This document shows, piece after piece, positions 7,778 through 14,313 of a DNA stretch of 14,313 nt (position 1 is its first letter; every line of letters begins with the position of its first letter). The translations under genes were made by a program, and so were the position numbers. The stretch lies in the NCBI GenBank assembly GCA_029287515.1, contig JARFQZ010000191.1, forward strand, positions 1 to 14,313, given 5' to 3'. Below the pieces are notes generated by a model that worked only from the letters and a program-made list of their open reading frames with translations, was not told where the DNA came from and ran no database searches. This DNA comes from Lysobacterales bacterium. GTDB lineage: Bacteria; Pseudomonadota; Gammaproteobacteria; Xanthomonadales; SZUA-36.

Positions 7778-10015
7778 GTGGATTTCTTCTCAATTGCAAT
7801 CATAGTGCTCTTTGTTCTCGCGCTGATCGACCTGAGTGTTGGCGTCAGTAACGATGCGGTGAACTTTCTAAACTCGGCTATAGGCAGCCGGGTGGCTACT
7901 CGCCGGACTATTCTGATCGTCGCCAGCCTGGGCGTGGTGGTGGGTGCGTTGTTCTCCTCAGGCATCATGGAAGTGGCCCGAAAAGGTATTTTTAATCCTG
8001 AGATGTTCACCTTCGCCGACGTGATGGTGGTTTTTCTGGCGGTAATGATTGCGGATGTGCTGCTGCTAGATTTTTTCAATACATTTGCCTTGCCTACGTC
8101 CACCACGGTTTCCATCGTTTTCGAGTTGCTGGGGGCGGCAACCGCCGTGGCCATTCTGCACTCGATCCACAATCCGAATGCGCCGCCGTTCATGGAATTC
8201 ATCAATGGCGGGAGGGCCCTGGCGATTATTGTCGGCATTGGGTTATCCGTGATTGTCGCGTTCATGATGGGGACAATCATCCAGTTCTTTTCCCGGCTGG
8301 TATTCACTTTTTCTGAAACCCGTCGCACGGCGGGTGTGCGGGTAATCTGGAGCGCTCTGTCGCTGTCGGCCATTACCTACTTTCTGTTCATCAAGGGGTT
8401 GAAAGGTGCTTCTTTCATCACGCTCGAAACCCAGGACTTCGTGAAGGAAAACACGCTCTACTTTTTCATGGCGACTTTTTTTGTCTGCCTGGTCTTAGCT
8501 GGCGGTATCCAGCGCCTGGGTAAAAACCCATTAGCCTTTGTTGTTCTGGCGGGTACGTTCGCCCTGGCGATGGCTTTCGCAAGCAACGACCTGGTGAACT
8601 TCATCGGTGTGCCGTTGGCCGGCCTGGAGTCATGGAAGGCGTGGTCAGCCAGCGGAGTCGAGCCCGAGAGTTTCCTGATGGAATCACTCAGAGAGCCGGT
8701 GCGGGGCAACAACCTGTATTTGCTGGGCGCGGGTATCGTCATGGCGGTCACGTTGTGGGTCTCTTCCAAGGCACGCTCAGTCACCCAGACCGAAGTGACA
8801 CTGGGTCGCCAGGATGAGGGTGCGGAACGGTTTCGCCCGGGTCCAGTGTCACGCGGGCTGGTTCGCGCGTTCATCGCCACGGGCAATACGCTGGAAAGGC
8901 TGACCCCGAGCCAGTGGAACACAGAGATTGCCGGCCGTTTCGAACGCCAGGACCAGGCCGTCACGCTCCGCGACGCGCCGGCCTTTGACCTGGTGCGCGC
9001 ATCAGTCAATCTGGCTGTGGCCAGCATCCTGATTGCCATTGCAACCTCGCTGAAGCTCCCGCTCTCCACGACCTTCGTGAGTTTCATGGTGGCCATGGGT
9101 ACATCGCTGGCGGATCGGGCCTGGGGCCGCGACAGTGCAGCCTATCGCGTTGCAGGCGTGCTGAGCGTGCTGTCCGGCTGGTTCCTGACGGCCATTATCG
9201 CCTTCCTGATCGCCGCTTTTTTTGCCGTGCTTCTCAGCACGTTCGGCGGGCTTGCGCTGGCGCTGCTGATCATCATGGTCGGCTTGGCGCTGTACTACAC
9301 GCATCGTTACCACGGCACGAAATCATTTCGCGACCAGAAGGCCCGTGCGCGCGATTCAACGGCTTTTGAACATCAGGTTCACCTGCTCAAGACGCAGATG
9401 TCGGAGCTGCTGAAAGAGTGTTCCGACTGCGCCGACCTGGCCATTCGGGGGCTGCTGGAAGGCGACCGCGATTCGCTGGATCTCGCCCGGCGTCAGATCG
9501 GTGATCTGCAACAGAGTTGCGAGCGAAAGGAACTGATCTTCGTTCGGGTGCTCAAGCGTGTCCAGCCCGAGGTGGATGGCCGGTTGCTGGGTCACCTGGA
9601 AGCTCTGGCCTGCCAGCAGGACCTGTTTCAGACCGTTGAAACGATTGTCAGTACCGCTCGTCAGCACGTCCTCAATGCTCATGAGCAGTTGACCCCTGAG
9701 ACCCGGCAGACTCTGCGTAAATTTAATGAGATCCAGCGCGAAATGGTGAAATTGCAGATGTCAGAGTGGGAGTCAGGCCGTGGTGACCCCAACATCAGCA
9801 CCTTACTGAGGGATCTGGAGGAGTTGCTGACTTACTCGACTCATAGCGCAGTGGATGATCTCTATTCCAGCGTCCGTCCGATCAAGTTCACCACGCTGTT
9901 GCTCACCTTGCTCACGGAGTTTTCCGACTACGTTCGAGAACTCGAAAGAGCTCGTAATTTGTGGGACAACTTTATTGAAACGAAAGCCGAAACCGTAGTC
10001 AACCCGGTGACCTGA
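7778..10015 (+). CDS. pit: Large PiT-family inorganic phosphate transporter with C-terminal helical domain
   Basis: Inner-membrane low-affinity phosphate (metal phosphate) symporter of the PHO4/PiT family. The two inverted family repeats are clear: GVSNDAVNFLNSAIGS (about 22-37) with LPTSTT at 105-110, and ASNDLVNFIG (about 268-277) with LPLSTT at 427-432. About ten or more hydrophobic segments lie in 1-510, with a charged cytoplasmic loop around 325-400. Residues from about 512 to 745 form a long, soluble, amphipathic helical domain resembling PhoU or the DUF47 Pit-accessory proteins. The total of 745 residues far exceeds PitA (about 500). The overall pattern, including EVARKGIF and GVPLAGLESW, is like the long PiT proteins known from Bacteroidota. 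Start: GTG 7778 has GGTGG five bases upstream; GTG 7769 is an alternative adding three residues. It converges on ppk2 with ten bases between stops. Confidence 0.9.
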   Translation: MDFFSIAIIVLFVLALIDLSVGVSNDAVNFLNSAIGSRVATRRTILIVASLGVVVGALFSSGIMEVARKGIFNPEMFTFADVMVVFLAVMIADVLLLDFFNTFALPTSTTVSIVFELLGAATAVAILHSIHNPNAPPFMEFINGGRALAIIVGIGLSVIVAFMMGTIIQFFSRLVFTFSETRRTAGVRVIWSALSLSAITYFLFIKGLKGASFITLETQDFVKENTLYFFMATFFVCLVLAGGIQRLGKNPLAFVVLAGTFALAMAFASNDLVNFIGVPLAGLESWKAWSASGVEPESFLMESLREPVRGNNLYLLGAGIVMAVTLWVSSKARSVTQTEVTLGRQDEGAERFRPGPVSRGLVRAFIATGNTLERLTPSQWNTEIAGRFERQDQAVTLRDAPAFDLVRASVNLAVASILIAIATSLKLPLSTTFVSFMVAMGTSLADRAWGRDSAAYRVAGVLSVLSGWFLTAIIAFLIAAFFAVLLSTFGGLALALLIIMVGLALYYTHRYHGTKSFRDQKARARDSTAFEHQVHLLKTQMSELLKECSDCADLAIRGLLEGDRDSLDLARRQIGDLQQSCERKELIFVRVLKRVQPEVDGRLLGHLEALACQQDLFQTVETIVSTARQHVLNAHEQLTPETRQTLRKFNEIQREMVKLQMSEWESGRGDPNISTLLRDLEELLTYSTHSAVDDLYSSVRPIKFTTLLLTLLTEFSDYVRELERARNLWDNFIETKAETVVNPVT

Positions 10016-10025
10016 TCGCCGGCCA

Positions 10026-10808
10026 CTAGTGATTCCGGTGCGTTGCCAGGTAAAGCTCCGCGTCTTCCCGGTTGTGCAGGACCTGAATGATGTCAGGGTC
10101 CGGTTCGACCTGCATTGCCGCAGTGCCCTTTTTCGGATAGTCCATCCTGGAAATGACGTATCGCATAGCCTCCTTACGCGCTGTGTCCTTGTGGTTTCCG
10201 TTGATCACGACCCAGGGACTTGACGGTGTTGAGGTTCGAAGGAACATCTTGGATTTGTATTCCGTGTAGTCTTCCCATTTTTGCTGGGCAACCGCATCCA
10301 CCGTGCTCATTTTCCACATATGCAGGGGGTTGGTCTGCCGTTTGTTCAGGCGTTTCTGCTGTACCGGGCGTTCGATCGAAAACCAGAATTTGATGATGCG
10401 AATGCCGTCTTTAATCAGAGCCTGTTCCACGGTAACGACGTCGTTCATGAAAATTTCGTGTTTTTCCAGTGTGCAGAAACCCATAACCGGCTCCACCACG
10501 GCCCTGTTGTACCAGGAACGGTCGAAAAATACGATTTCACCAGGATCGGGAAGATGCTTCAGGTATTTCTGGAAGAACCATTGTCCCTGCTCGACCTCGG
10601 TGGGTTTGGCCAGGGCGACGATGCGGTAATGTCGCGGGTTGAGGAAACGTACGAACCTCATGATACCGCCACCTTTGCCGGCGGTGTCACGGCCTTCGAA
10701 CAGAATCAGGAGTCGCCCGCCCGTTTCCGCAATGTGTGTCTGAAGGTGAACGAGTTCGGTCTGTAAGGCGATGTATTCGGGATCGGTTTCGAGTGAATGG
10801 AGTTCCAT
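10026..10808 (-). CDS. ppk2: Polyphosphate kinase 2 (PPK2 family)
   Basis: Cytoplasmic PPK2-type kinase that moves phosphate between polyphosphate and nucleotides, often phosphorylating GDP or ADP with polyphosphate. Taken from ATG 10808 it has 260 residues, typical of a single-domain PPK2. The Walker A motif FEGRDTAGKGGG lies at about 37-48 with Lys45, and the Walker B region FFDRSWYNRA has Asp96, followed by VVEPVMGFC. A lid segment KRLNKRQTNPLHMWKMSTVD follows; many relatives have Asp where this has Asn (TNP). A TTG at 10823 would add five residues but lies in a palindrome and, like the ATG, lacks a good Shine-Dalgarno. It has its own promoter at 10857-10862 and converges with the phosphate transporter, so the two are not one operon. 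The preferred nucleotide cannot be read from sequence alone. Confidence 0.92.
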   Translation of the reverse strand: MELHSLETDPEYIALQTELVHLQTHIAETGGRLLILFEGRDTAGKGGGIMRFVRFLNPRHYRIVALAKPTEVEQGQWFFQKYLKHLPDPGEIVFFDRSWYNRAVVEPVMGFCTLEKHEIFMNDVVTVEQALIKDGIRIIKFWFSIERPVQQKRLNKRQTNPLHMWKMSTVDAVAQQKWEDYTEYKSKMFLRTSTPSSPWVVINGNHKDTARKEAMRYVISRMDYPKKGTAAMQVEPDPDIIQVLHNREDAELYLATHRNH

Positions 10809-10822
10809 GTGTTCAACTGTCA

Positions 10823-10836
10823 AATTACCGGTAATT
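10823..10836. repeat. Perfect 14-bp palindrome in the ppk2 leader
   Basis: AATTACCGGTAATT is its own reverse complement. It lies just downstream of the predicted ppk2 transcription start and 15 bases before the ATG. This position would suit a repressor operator or an element affecting translation. No matching regulator is encoded in the window, and I found no second full copy. Confidence 0.4.
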
Positions 10837-10856
10837 CATCAGCTTAACGGGCCAAC

Positions 10857-10862
10857 ATTATA
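10857..10862 (-). promoter_or_regulatory. ppk2 promoter (-10 box)
   Basis: On the minus strand the sequence reads TGGTATAAT: a perfect TATAAT with an extended -10 TG. The -35 at 17 bases (GCGAAA) is poor, as expected for an extended -10 promoter. Transcription would start near 10850, giving a leader of about 40 bases that includes the palindrome at 10823-10836. Confidence 0.6.
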
Positions 10863-10999
10863 CCAGTATGACTGAAGGTTTTCGCCCGGATCAGCAACAG
10901 CTGGGGGTGATTATTAGAAAGACTCGACCCCTGGATTACATGCTGAGATAATTTGTCCGGGAGCGTAATATGAATGTCATATCGCCCCACCAAACTAGA

Positions 11000-11005
11000 T
11001 ATACT
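11000..11005 (+). promoter_or_regulatory. Candidate -10 box of the pstS-like gene
   Basis: TATACT lies 32 bases before the ATG. No good -35 box is present at the right distance (TCATAT), so the promoter may need an activator. The 137 bases before it (10863-10999) hold no gene that I can support. Confidence 0.35.
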
Positions 11006-11037
11006 GTGCCTAGTGAAGTAACTTCAGGGTTCCTCCG

Positions 11038-12051
11038 ATGAAAATCCATCACAAAATGATTGCCTGCGTTGTCCTGCTGCTGTTCGTGACGACCTCTATG
11101 GCTAAAATCCAGGTCGACGAAGACCTGCCGGACTATCAAAAAATCAGTGGTATCTCGGGCAATCTTTCCAGTATCGGCTCCGACACACTGGCCAACCTGA
11201 TGACCTTGTGGGCAGAGGAATTCAAGCGCGCGTACCCCCTGGTCAACGTGCAGGTCCAGGCGCCCGGCTCCTCAACAGCCCCGATCGGCCTCGCGGAGCG
11301 CACCGTAAACCTTGGCCCAATGAGCCGCCTGATGAAGGATACCGAGGTTAGTTCATTCGAGGAATCGTACGGTTACAAGCCGACTTTGATAGCGGTCGCG
11401 ATCGATTCGCTGGCCGTGTTCGTTCACAAGGACAACCCGATCGATGGCTTGACGCTACAGCAGGTTGACGCGATCTTTTCAACGACTCGCACTTGCGGTG
11501 CGAGTGAATCCATTGATAGCTGGGGACAGCTGGGCCTGCAGGGCCCGTGGGCGTCACGCAGCATCCAGATTTACGGCCGAAATTCCGTTTCCGGTACCTA
11601 TGGCTACTTCAAGCAGCACATGCTATGCAATGGCGATTTCAAGAATACGGTCAATGAGCAACCGGGTTCTGCGTCCGTCGTTCAATCGGTGAGCACCTCG
11701 GTCAACGGAATCGGGTACTCGGGCATCGGTTATGCCACGTCATCGGTCAGGGCGATTCCCTTGTCGCCGGGCACCGGGAACCCCTTCGTGGAACCCACGC
11801 CAGAGAACACGCTGGGTGGAAAATATCCGCTCTCCCGGTTCCTTTACATCTACATCAACAAGGTACCCGGCGAAGAGATTGATCCTTTAACCATGGAGTT
11901 CCTCAAGATGATCCTGTCAAAACAGGGTCAGCAGATCGTCGTCAAGGATGGGTATATTCCGCTGCCCGCACGGGTAGCCGCGCGTGAGATGAAAAAAATT
12001 CAGCCTCCCCCGATGGAGGCCAGCGCAGAGCTGTCTGAAAAACAAAACTGA
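11038..12051 (+). CDS. pstS: PstS-like periplasmic phosphate-binding protein (solitary)
   Basis: Predicted periplasmic solute-binding protein of the PstS/PBP-like-2 family, 337 residues. A signal peptide covers 1-22 (basic start MKIHHK, hydrophobic ACVVLLLFV, cleavage after SMA). The phosphate-loop pieces are IGSDT (46-50), GSSTAP (77-82) and GRNSVSGTYGYF (180-191), the arrangement used by PstS to hold phosphate with Ser/Thr hydroxyls and backbone amides. Cys153 and Cys197 could form a disulfide after export. AGGG lies eight bases before the ATG. No pstC, pstA, pstB or phoU follows, so the protein must serve permease genes elsewhere, act as a sensor or scavenger, or bind something else. The C-terminal tail (KKIQPPPMEASAELSEKQN) is a short hydrophilic extension. 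Confidence 0.82.
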   Translation: MKIHHKMIACVVLLLFVTTSMAKIQVDEDLPDYQKISGISGNLSSIGSDTLANLMTLWAEEFKRAYPLVNVQVQAPGSSTAPIGLAERTVNLGPMSRLMKDTEVSSFEESYGYKPTLIAVAIDSLAVFVHKDNPIDGLTLQQVDAIFSTTRTCGASESIDSWGQLGLQGPWASRSIQIYGRNSVSGTYGYFKQHMLCNGDFKNTVNEQPGSASVVQSVSTSVNGIGYSGIGYATSSVRAIPLSPGTGNPFVEPTPENTLGGKYPLSRFLYIYINKVPGEEIDPLTMEFLKMILSKQGQQIVVKDGYIPLPARVAAREMKKIQPPPMEASAELSEKQN

Positions 12052-12161
12052 CAGTCAAAGTCCATAATTTCCGATTCCGGTGTTTTCTATGCTGGTCAGG
12101 CCTGTGGTGTATATCCATTCCCGGAGTTTCACCGATCAGCAAGCTCCGTTAGCATAGGATC

Positions 12162-13093
12162 ATGCAGATCATCCTCTATGCCATTCCGGTCTTCATTGCG
12201 CTGATACTGATCGAGTGGGTCTACAGGCTGCTGCGCGGGCGCAACAACTACCGGATCGCGGACACCATCGCCAGCATTTCGCTGGGGAGCATCAGCCGGT
12301 TTCGCGGCCTGCTCGGCATTGGGTTGGCGGGCCTGGCTTACGATTTTTCCTATTACTGGTTTCACCGCATCAGTCACGAGGCCAACTTATTCTGGGCGGC
12401 CCACGTGGTGCATCACCAGAGCGAGGACTACAACCTGGGCACGGCGCTGCGCCAGTCCGGCAGCGGCGTTTTCGGCTTCATTTTTTACCTGCCCTGGCTG
12501 GTGCTGGGGATTCCGCTGGAGATTCTGCTGGCCGCCGGCGCGATCAACCTGGTTTACCAGTTCTGGGTGCACACGCAACACATCAACCGCCTGGGGCCAT
12601 TGGAATGGGTCCTGATCACGCCTTCGAACCACCGCGTTCACCACGCCCAGAACGCCATCTACATCGACCGCAACTACGGCGGCATGCTGGTGATCTGGGA
12701 CCGGATCTTCGGCAGTTTCCAGGACGAGTTACCCGGAGAGCCGTGTATCTACGGCATCCGAAAACCGCTCCACAGCTATAACCCGCTCTGGGCCGCCCGC
12801 ATGTGTACTGGAGCACGCTGCAGGATGCCTGGCGCGCGGAACGGTGGCTGGACAAGCGAAGAATCTGGTTCAAAGGTCCGGGCTGGCGTCCTGCGGACGT
12901 GGAAGCGCGTTACCCGGCCACGAAAACCAAGCTGCAGCATTTCACTAAATATGAGATCGATGTCCCGCCTGCCCAACGGTATTATGCCTTTTTCCAGTTT
13001 GTCTGCGCCATGATAGCCACGGCATTGTTGCTCGCCTCTGCGGCGTACTTCACGCTAGGCGAGTTGTACGTGGCCGCCCGGGAGCCATGGTAA
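12162..13093 (+). pseudogene. Sterol desaturase / fatty acid hydroxylase family protein, frameshifted
   Basis: Membrane di-iron enzyme of the fatty-acid-hydroxylase superfamily. All histidine clusters are visible in the first frame: HRISH (68-72), HVVHH (81-85), HTQH (137-140) and HRVHH (157-161), then the conserved RNYGGMLVIWDRIFGSF. After LHSYNPLWAA the frame breaks. The normal continuation, HVYWSTLQDAW...GWRPADVEARYP, is in another frame from 12800 to the stop at 13091-13093. One missing base in 12792-12799 explains this: GCCGCCCTG, coding AAL, would become GCCGCCCG. In addition, only a few residues separate the N-terminal RGLLGIGLAG from YDFSYYW, where relatives as I recall them have some 30-40 more including a membrane span, so an in-frame deletion is likely. 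The unrepaired frame would end at 13013 with a nonsense tail. Substrate unknown. Confidence 0.75.
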
Positions 13094-13842
13094 TGGGTGC
13101 GGTGGCTTTCTACGCCATGCTCAGCGCCATGCTGCTGTGGCGAAGCCGGACCGGGCATGCGCGGAAACGCGGCCGCTTTCTTTTCCTTGTTTGCACGGCG
13201 TTGAGTTCACCGGGCACCGACGCGGCGGAGAATGAATGGGGTGCCTGGCTGATCGCGTCGAAGTCCGGCACTTTGAGCACCGGTGACCAACCCGGGCCAT
13301 GGAGATATGGACTGCAGGTCCAGGGCCGTTATTTTGACCGCCTGGACGGTGTCGGGCAGTTTATTGTCCGGCCCGGGATCGCGTGGCGGATGAACAGCAA
13401 GGTGACATTCTGGGGCGGATACGCCTATTACTACACCGACGTCAGGAATGCCGGGACCCGCAACGAGCACAGGCTTTGGCAGCAGATCAACTGGAATATG
13501 TACTACTGGGGCAGTACGACTTTGAAATCCCGCACCCGGCTGGAACAGCGATTCATCAACGAGCGAGACGGGACCGGGGTTCACCTGCGCCAGCAAGTCC
13601 GGCTCGATGCCCCATTCAAGTCAAACCAGGACATCAATCTGATCCTGGGGGCTGAAGTTTTTTACAACCTGAGAGATACATCCTGGGCGCAGTCAGGTTA
13701 CGCTCAATCCCGGGCTTTTGCCGGATTGGGTTTCGACATTGGACTGAGAACCATCGAAACCGGCTACATGTATAACCACAATCGAATCCGGGGCCTGCCG
13801 GACCTGGTCAATCACCTGTTCATACTCAATATCAAACTCTGA
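13093..13842 (+). CDS. DUF2490 family outer-membrane beta-barrel protein
   Basis: From about residue 40 the protein is an alternating-residue beta-barrel with the DUF2490 pattern: ENEWGAWLIA near the start, NEHRLWQQINW, the RTRLEQRF strand, LRQQVRLD, LGAEVFYN and a final strand LVNHLFILNIKL ending in Leu, as outer-membrane barrels often do. Function of the family is unknown. ATG 13093 has GGGAG eight bases upstream and overlaps the preceding stop (TAATG), giving 249 residues; ATG 13087 and ATG 13129 are alternatives. The export signal is probably the second hydrophobic stretch, RKRGRFLFLVCTALSSPGTDA, with cleavage before AENEW. The first stretch, MGAVAFYAMLSAMLLW, looks like a displaced membrane segment of the upstream desaturase, so the true start could be 13129. 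Confidence 0.72.
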   Translation: MGAVAFYAMLSAMLLWRSRTGHARKRGRFLFLVCTALSSPGTDAAENEWGAWLIASKSGTLSTGDQPGPWRYGLQVQGRYFDRLDGVGQFIVRPGIAWRMNSKVTFWGGYAYYYTDVRNAGTRNEHRLWQQINWNMYYWGSTTLKSRTRLEQRFINERDGTGVHLRQQVRLDAPFKSNQDINLILGAEVFYNLRDTSWAQSGYAQSRAFAGLGFDIGLRTIETGYMYNHNRIRGLPDLVNHLFILNIKL

Positions 13843-13950
13843 GCCCACCAAGGCCAATGAGTGTTCCAAGCTTGAACGACTGTGTCGTTATATCACCAGG
13901 CCGGCAGTATCCACAAAGCGGCTATCGATGACCCGAAACGGCAGGGTGCG
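13843..13950. other. Junction region without a recognisable gene
   Basis: Between the DUF2490 stop and the pilV remnant. It contains one small hairpin (AACGAC-TGT-GTCGTT, 13875-13889) without a T tract. The join between the phosphate block and the pilV/tRNA unit lies at or near 13969. I see no similarity to another part of the window. Confidence 0.5.
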
Positions 13951-14058
13951 TTATGAACTGAAGACACCGCTGCCCAGCCCCATGGAGAAAATGGCAGTGG
14001 CCACTGACAGCTCAATAAAAGAAAAGCCCGATTCCAAATATCCGCCTGGCTTCTTCAT
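13951..14058 (-). pseudogene. Truncated pilV copy (35 codons)
   Basis: Starting at ATG 14058 the minus strand encodes 35 residues: a leader MKKPGGYLESG, then FSFIELSVATAIFSMGLGS, then GVFSS and TAA. AGGAGAG lies about eight bases upstream, so it is still translatable. The 20 residues from the leader's last Gly are identical to PilV at 7334-7275, the leader has the same length (11), and the Shine-Dalgarno regions align. After GLGS the similarity stops abruptly. The most likely reading is the 5' remnant of a second pilV cut by a recombination or deletion event. A less likely one is a functional micro-prepilin. It diverges from tRNA-Thr copy B, exactly as intact pilV does from copy A. Confidence 0.8.
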
Positions 14059-14166
14059 GTGGGTTCTCTCCTGCTATTGCCCAGGGAGAATTCTCGTCGA
14101 ATCAGTGGATTGGCGAAATCGGAGAAGGGAATTACAAAGTGTCAGAAAGCTGATATTTATCGGTAG
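14059..14166. other. pilV remnant - tRNA-Thr intergenic region
   Basis: Equivalent in place to 7365-7472. Apart from the remnant's ribosome-binding site I see no conserved element, so the flanking gene start and tRNA promoter were kept while the middle drifted. Confidence 0.4.
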
Positions 14167-14182
14167 GAATTTACCCCCGGTA

Positions 14183-14211
14183 TTGTGTATACAGGGCGTT
14201 TTGAATATACT
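14183..14211 (+). promoter_or_regulatory. Promoter of tRNA-Thr copy B
   Basis: The -35 box TTGTGT (14183-14188) and -10 box TATACT (14206-14211) have a 17-base spacer, identical in sequence to that of copy A, and a GCGCCC discriminator. The -10 box is closer to consensus than in copy A (TATACT against TATGCT). Confidence 0.75.
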
Positions 14212-14227
14212 TTGCGCCCTTCCCAGT

Positions 14228-14303
<76 letters not shown>

Positions 14304-14313
14304 TTTAAATCAA

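Noticed and set aside
7639..8373. Long minus-strand open frame of 244 codons.
   Set aside because: It lies antisense to the PiT gene; its composition (rich in T, S, R, A) is that of a reversed membrane protein.
10012..10045. Bidirectional terminator between the PiT and ppk2 stops.
   Set aside because: There is a CACTAGTG palindrome and scattered CCGG pieces, but no stable stem followed by T residues.
10974..10991. Possible PHO box before the pstS-like gene (ATGTCAT, then four bases, then CCCCACC).
   Set aside because: Only the first half resembles the PhoB repeat; the second half does not match. A half site this short is expected by chance.
13875..13889. Hairpin AACGAC-TGT-GTCGTT as a terminator of the DUF2490 gene.
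   Set aside because: The stem is only six pairs and no T tract follows.

Overview
The window looks like a chromosomal segment of a non-enteric gammaproteobacterium of moderately high GC. The left part carries the order ribF-ileS-lspA-ispH, and next to ispH lies a convergent minor-pilin operon. The same neighbourhood is known from Pseudomonas. I cannot name the species from the sequence.

Left block (1-5051, + strand): the last codons of ribF, then ileS, lspA and ispH, packed with tiny gaps or overlaps, as in the usual riboflavin kinase / isoleucyl-tRNA synthetase / signal peptidase II / HMB-PP reductase operon. The fkpB gene often found between lspA and ispH is absent. A YfcG-type glutathione transferase gene follows.

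Pilin block (7364-5064, - strand): pilV, pilW, pilX and pilE overlap at every junction and encode the minor pilins and pilin-like proteins that prime type IV pili. FimU/FimT and the large tip adhesin PilY1, usual members of such operons, are not here. Divergent from pilV is a tRNA-Thr(CGU) gene with its own promoter.

Right block (7610-13842): a phosphate-themed set. It holds a large PiT-family phosphate transporter with a fused C-terminal helical domain, a convergent PPK2 polyphosphate kinase, and a lone PstS-like phosphate-binding protein without pstCAB. After it come a damaged fatty-acid-hydroxylase/sterol-desaturase gene and a DUF2490 outer-membrane beta-barrel protein.

Right edge (13951-14313): a second, identical tRNA-Thr(CGU) gene with a near-identical promoter, preceded by a divergent 35-codon remnant of pilV. 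The block 7610-13842 is thus bracketed by two direct copies of a 'pilV start / tRNA-Thr' unit about 6.7 kb apart. The pilV remnant matches intact PilV over 20 residues and differs only at synonymous positions, so it comes from a diverged, once-functional copy rather than a fresh duplication. This bracketed phosphate block is the most interesting structure in the window. I see no integrase, transposase, CRISPR array or phage gene.
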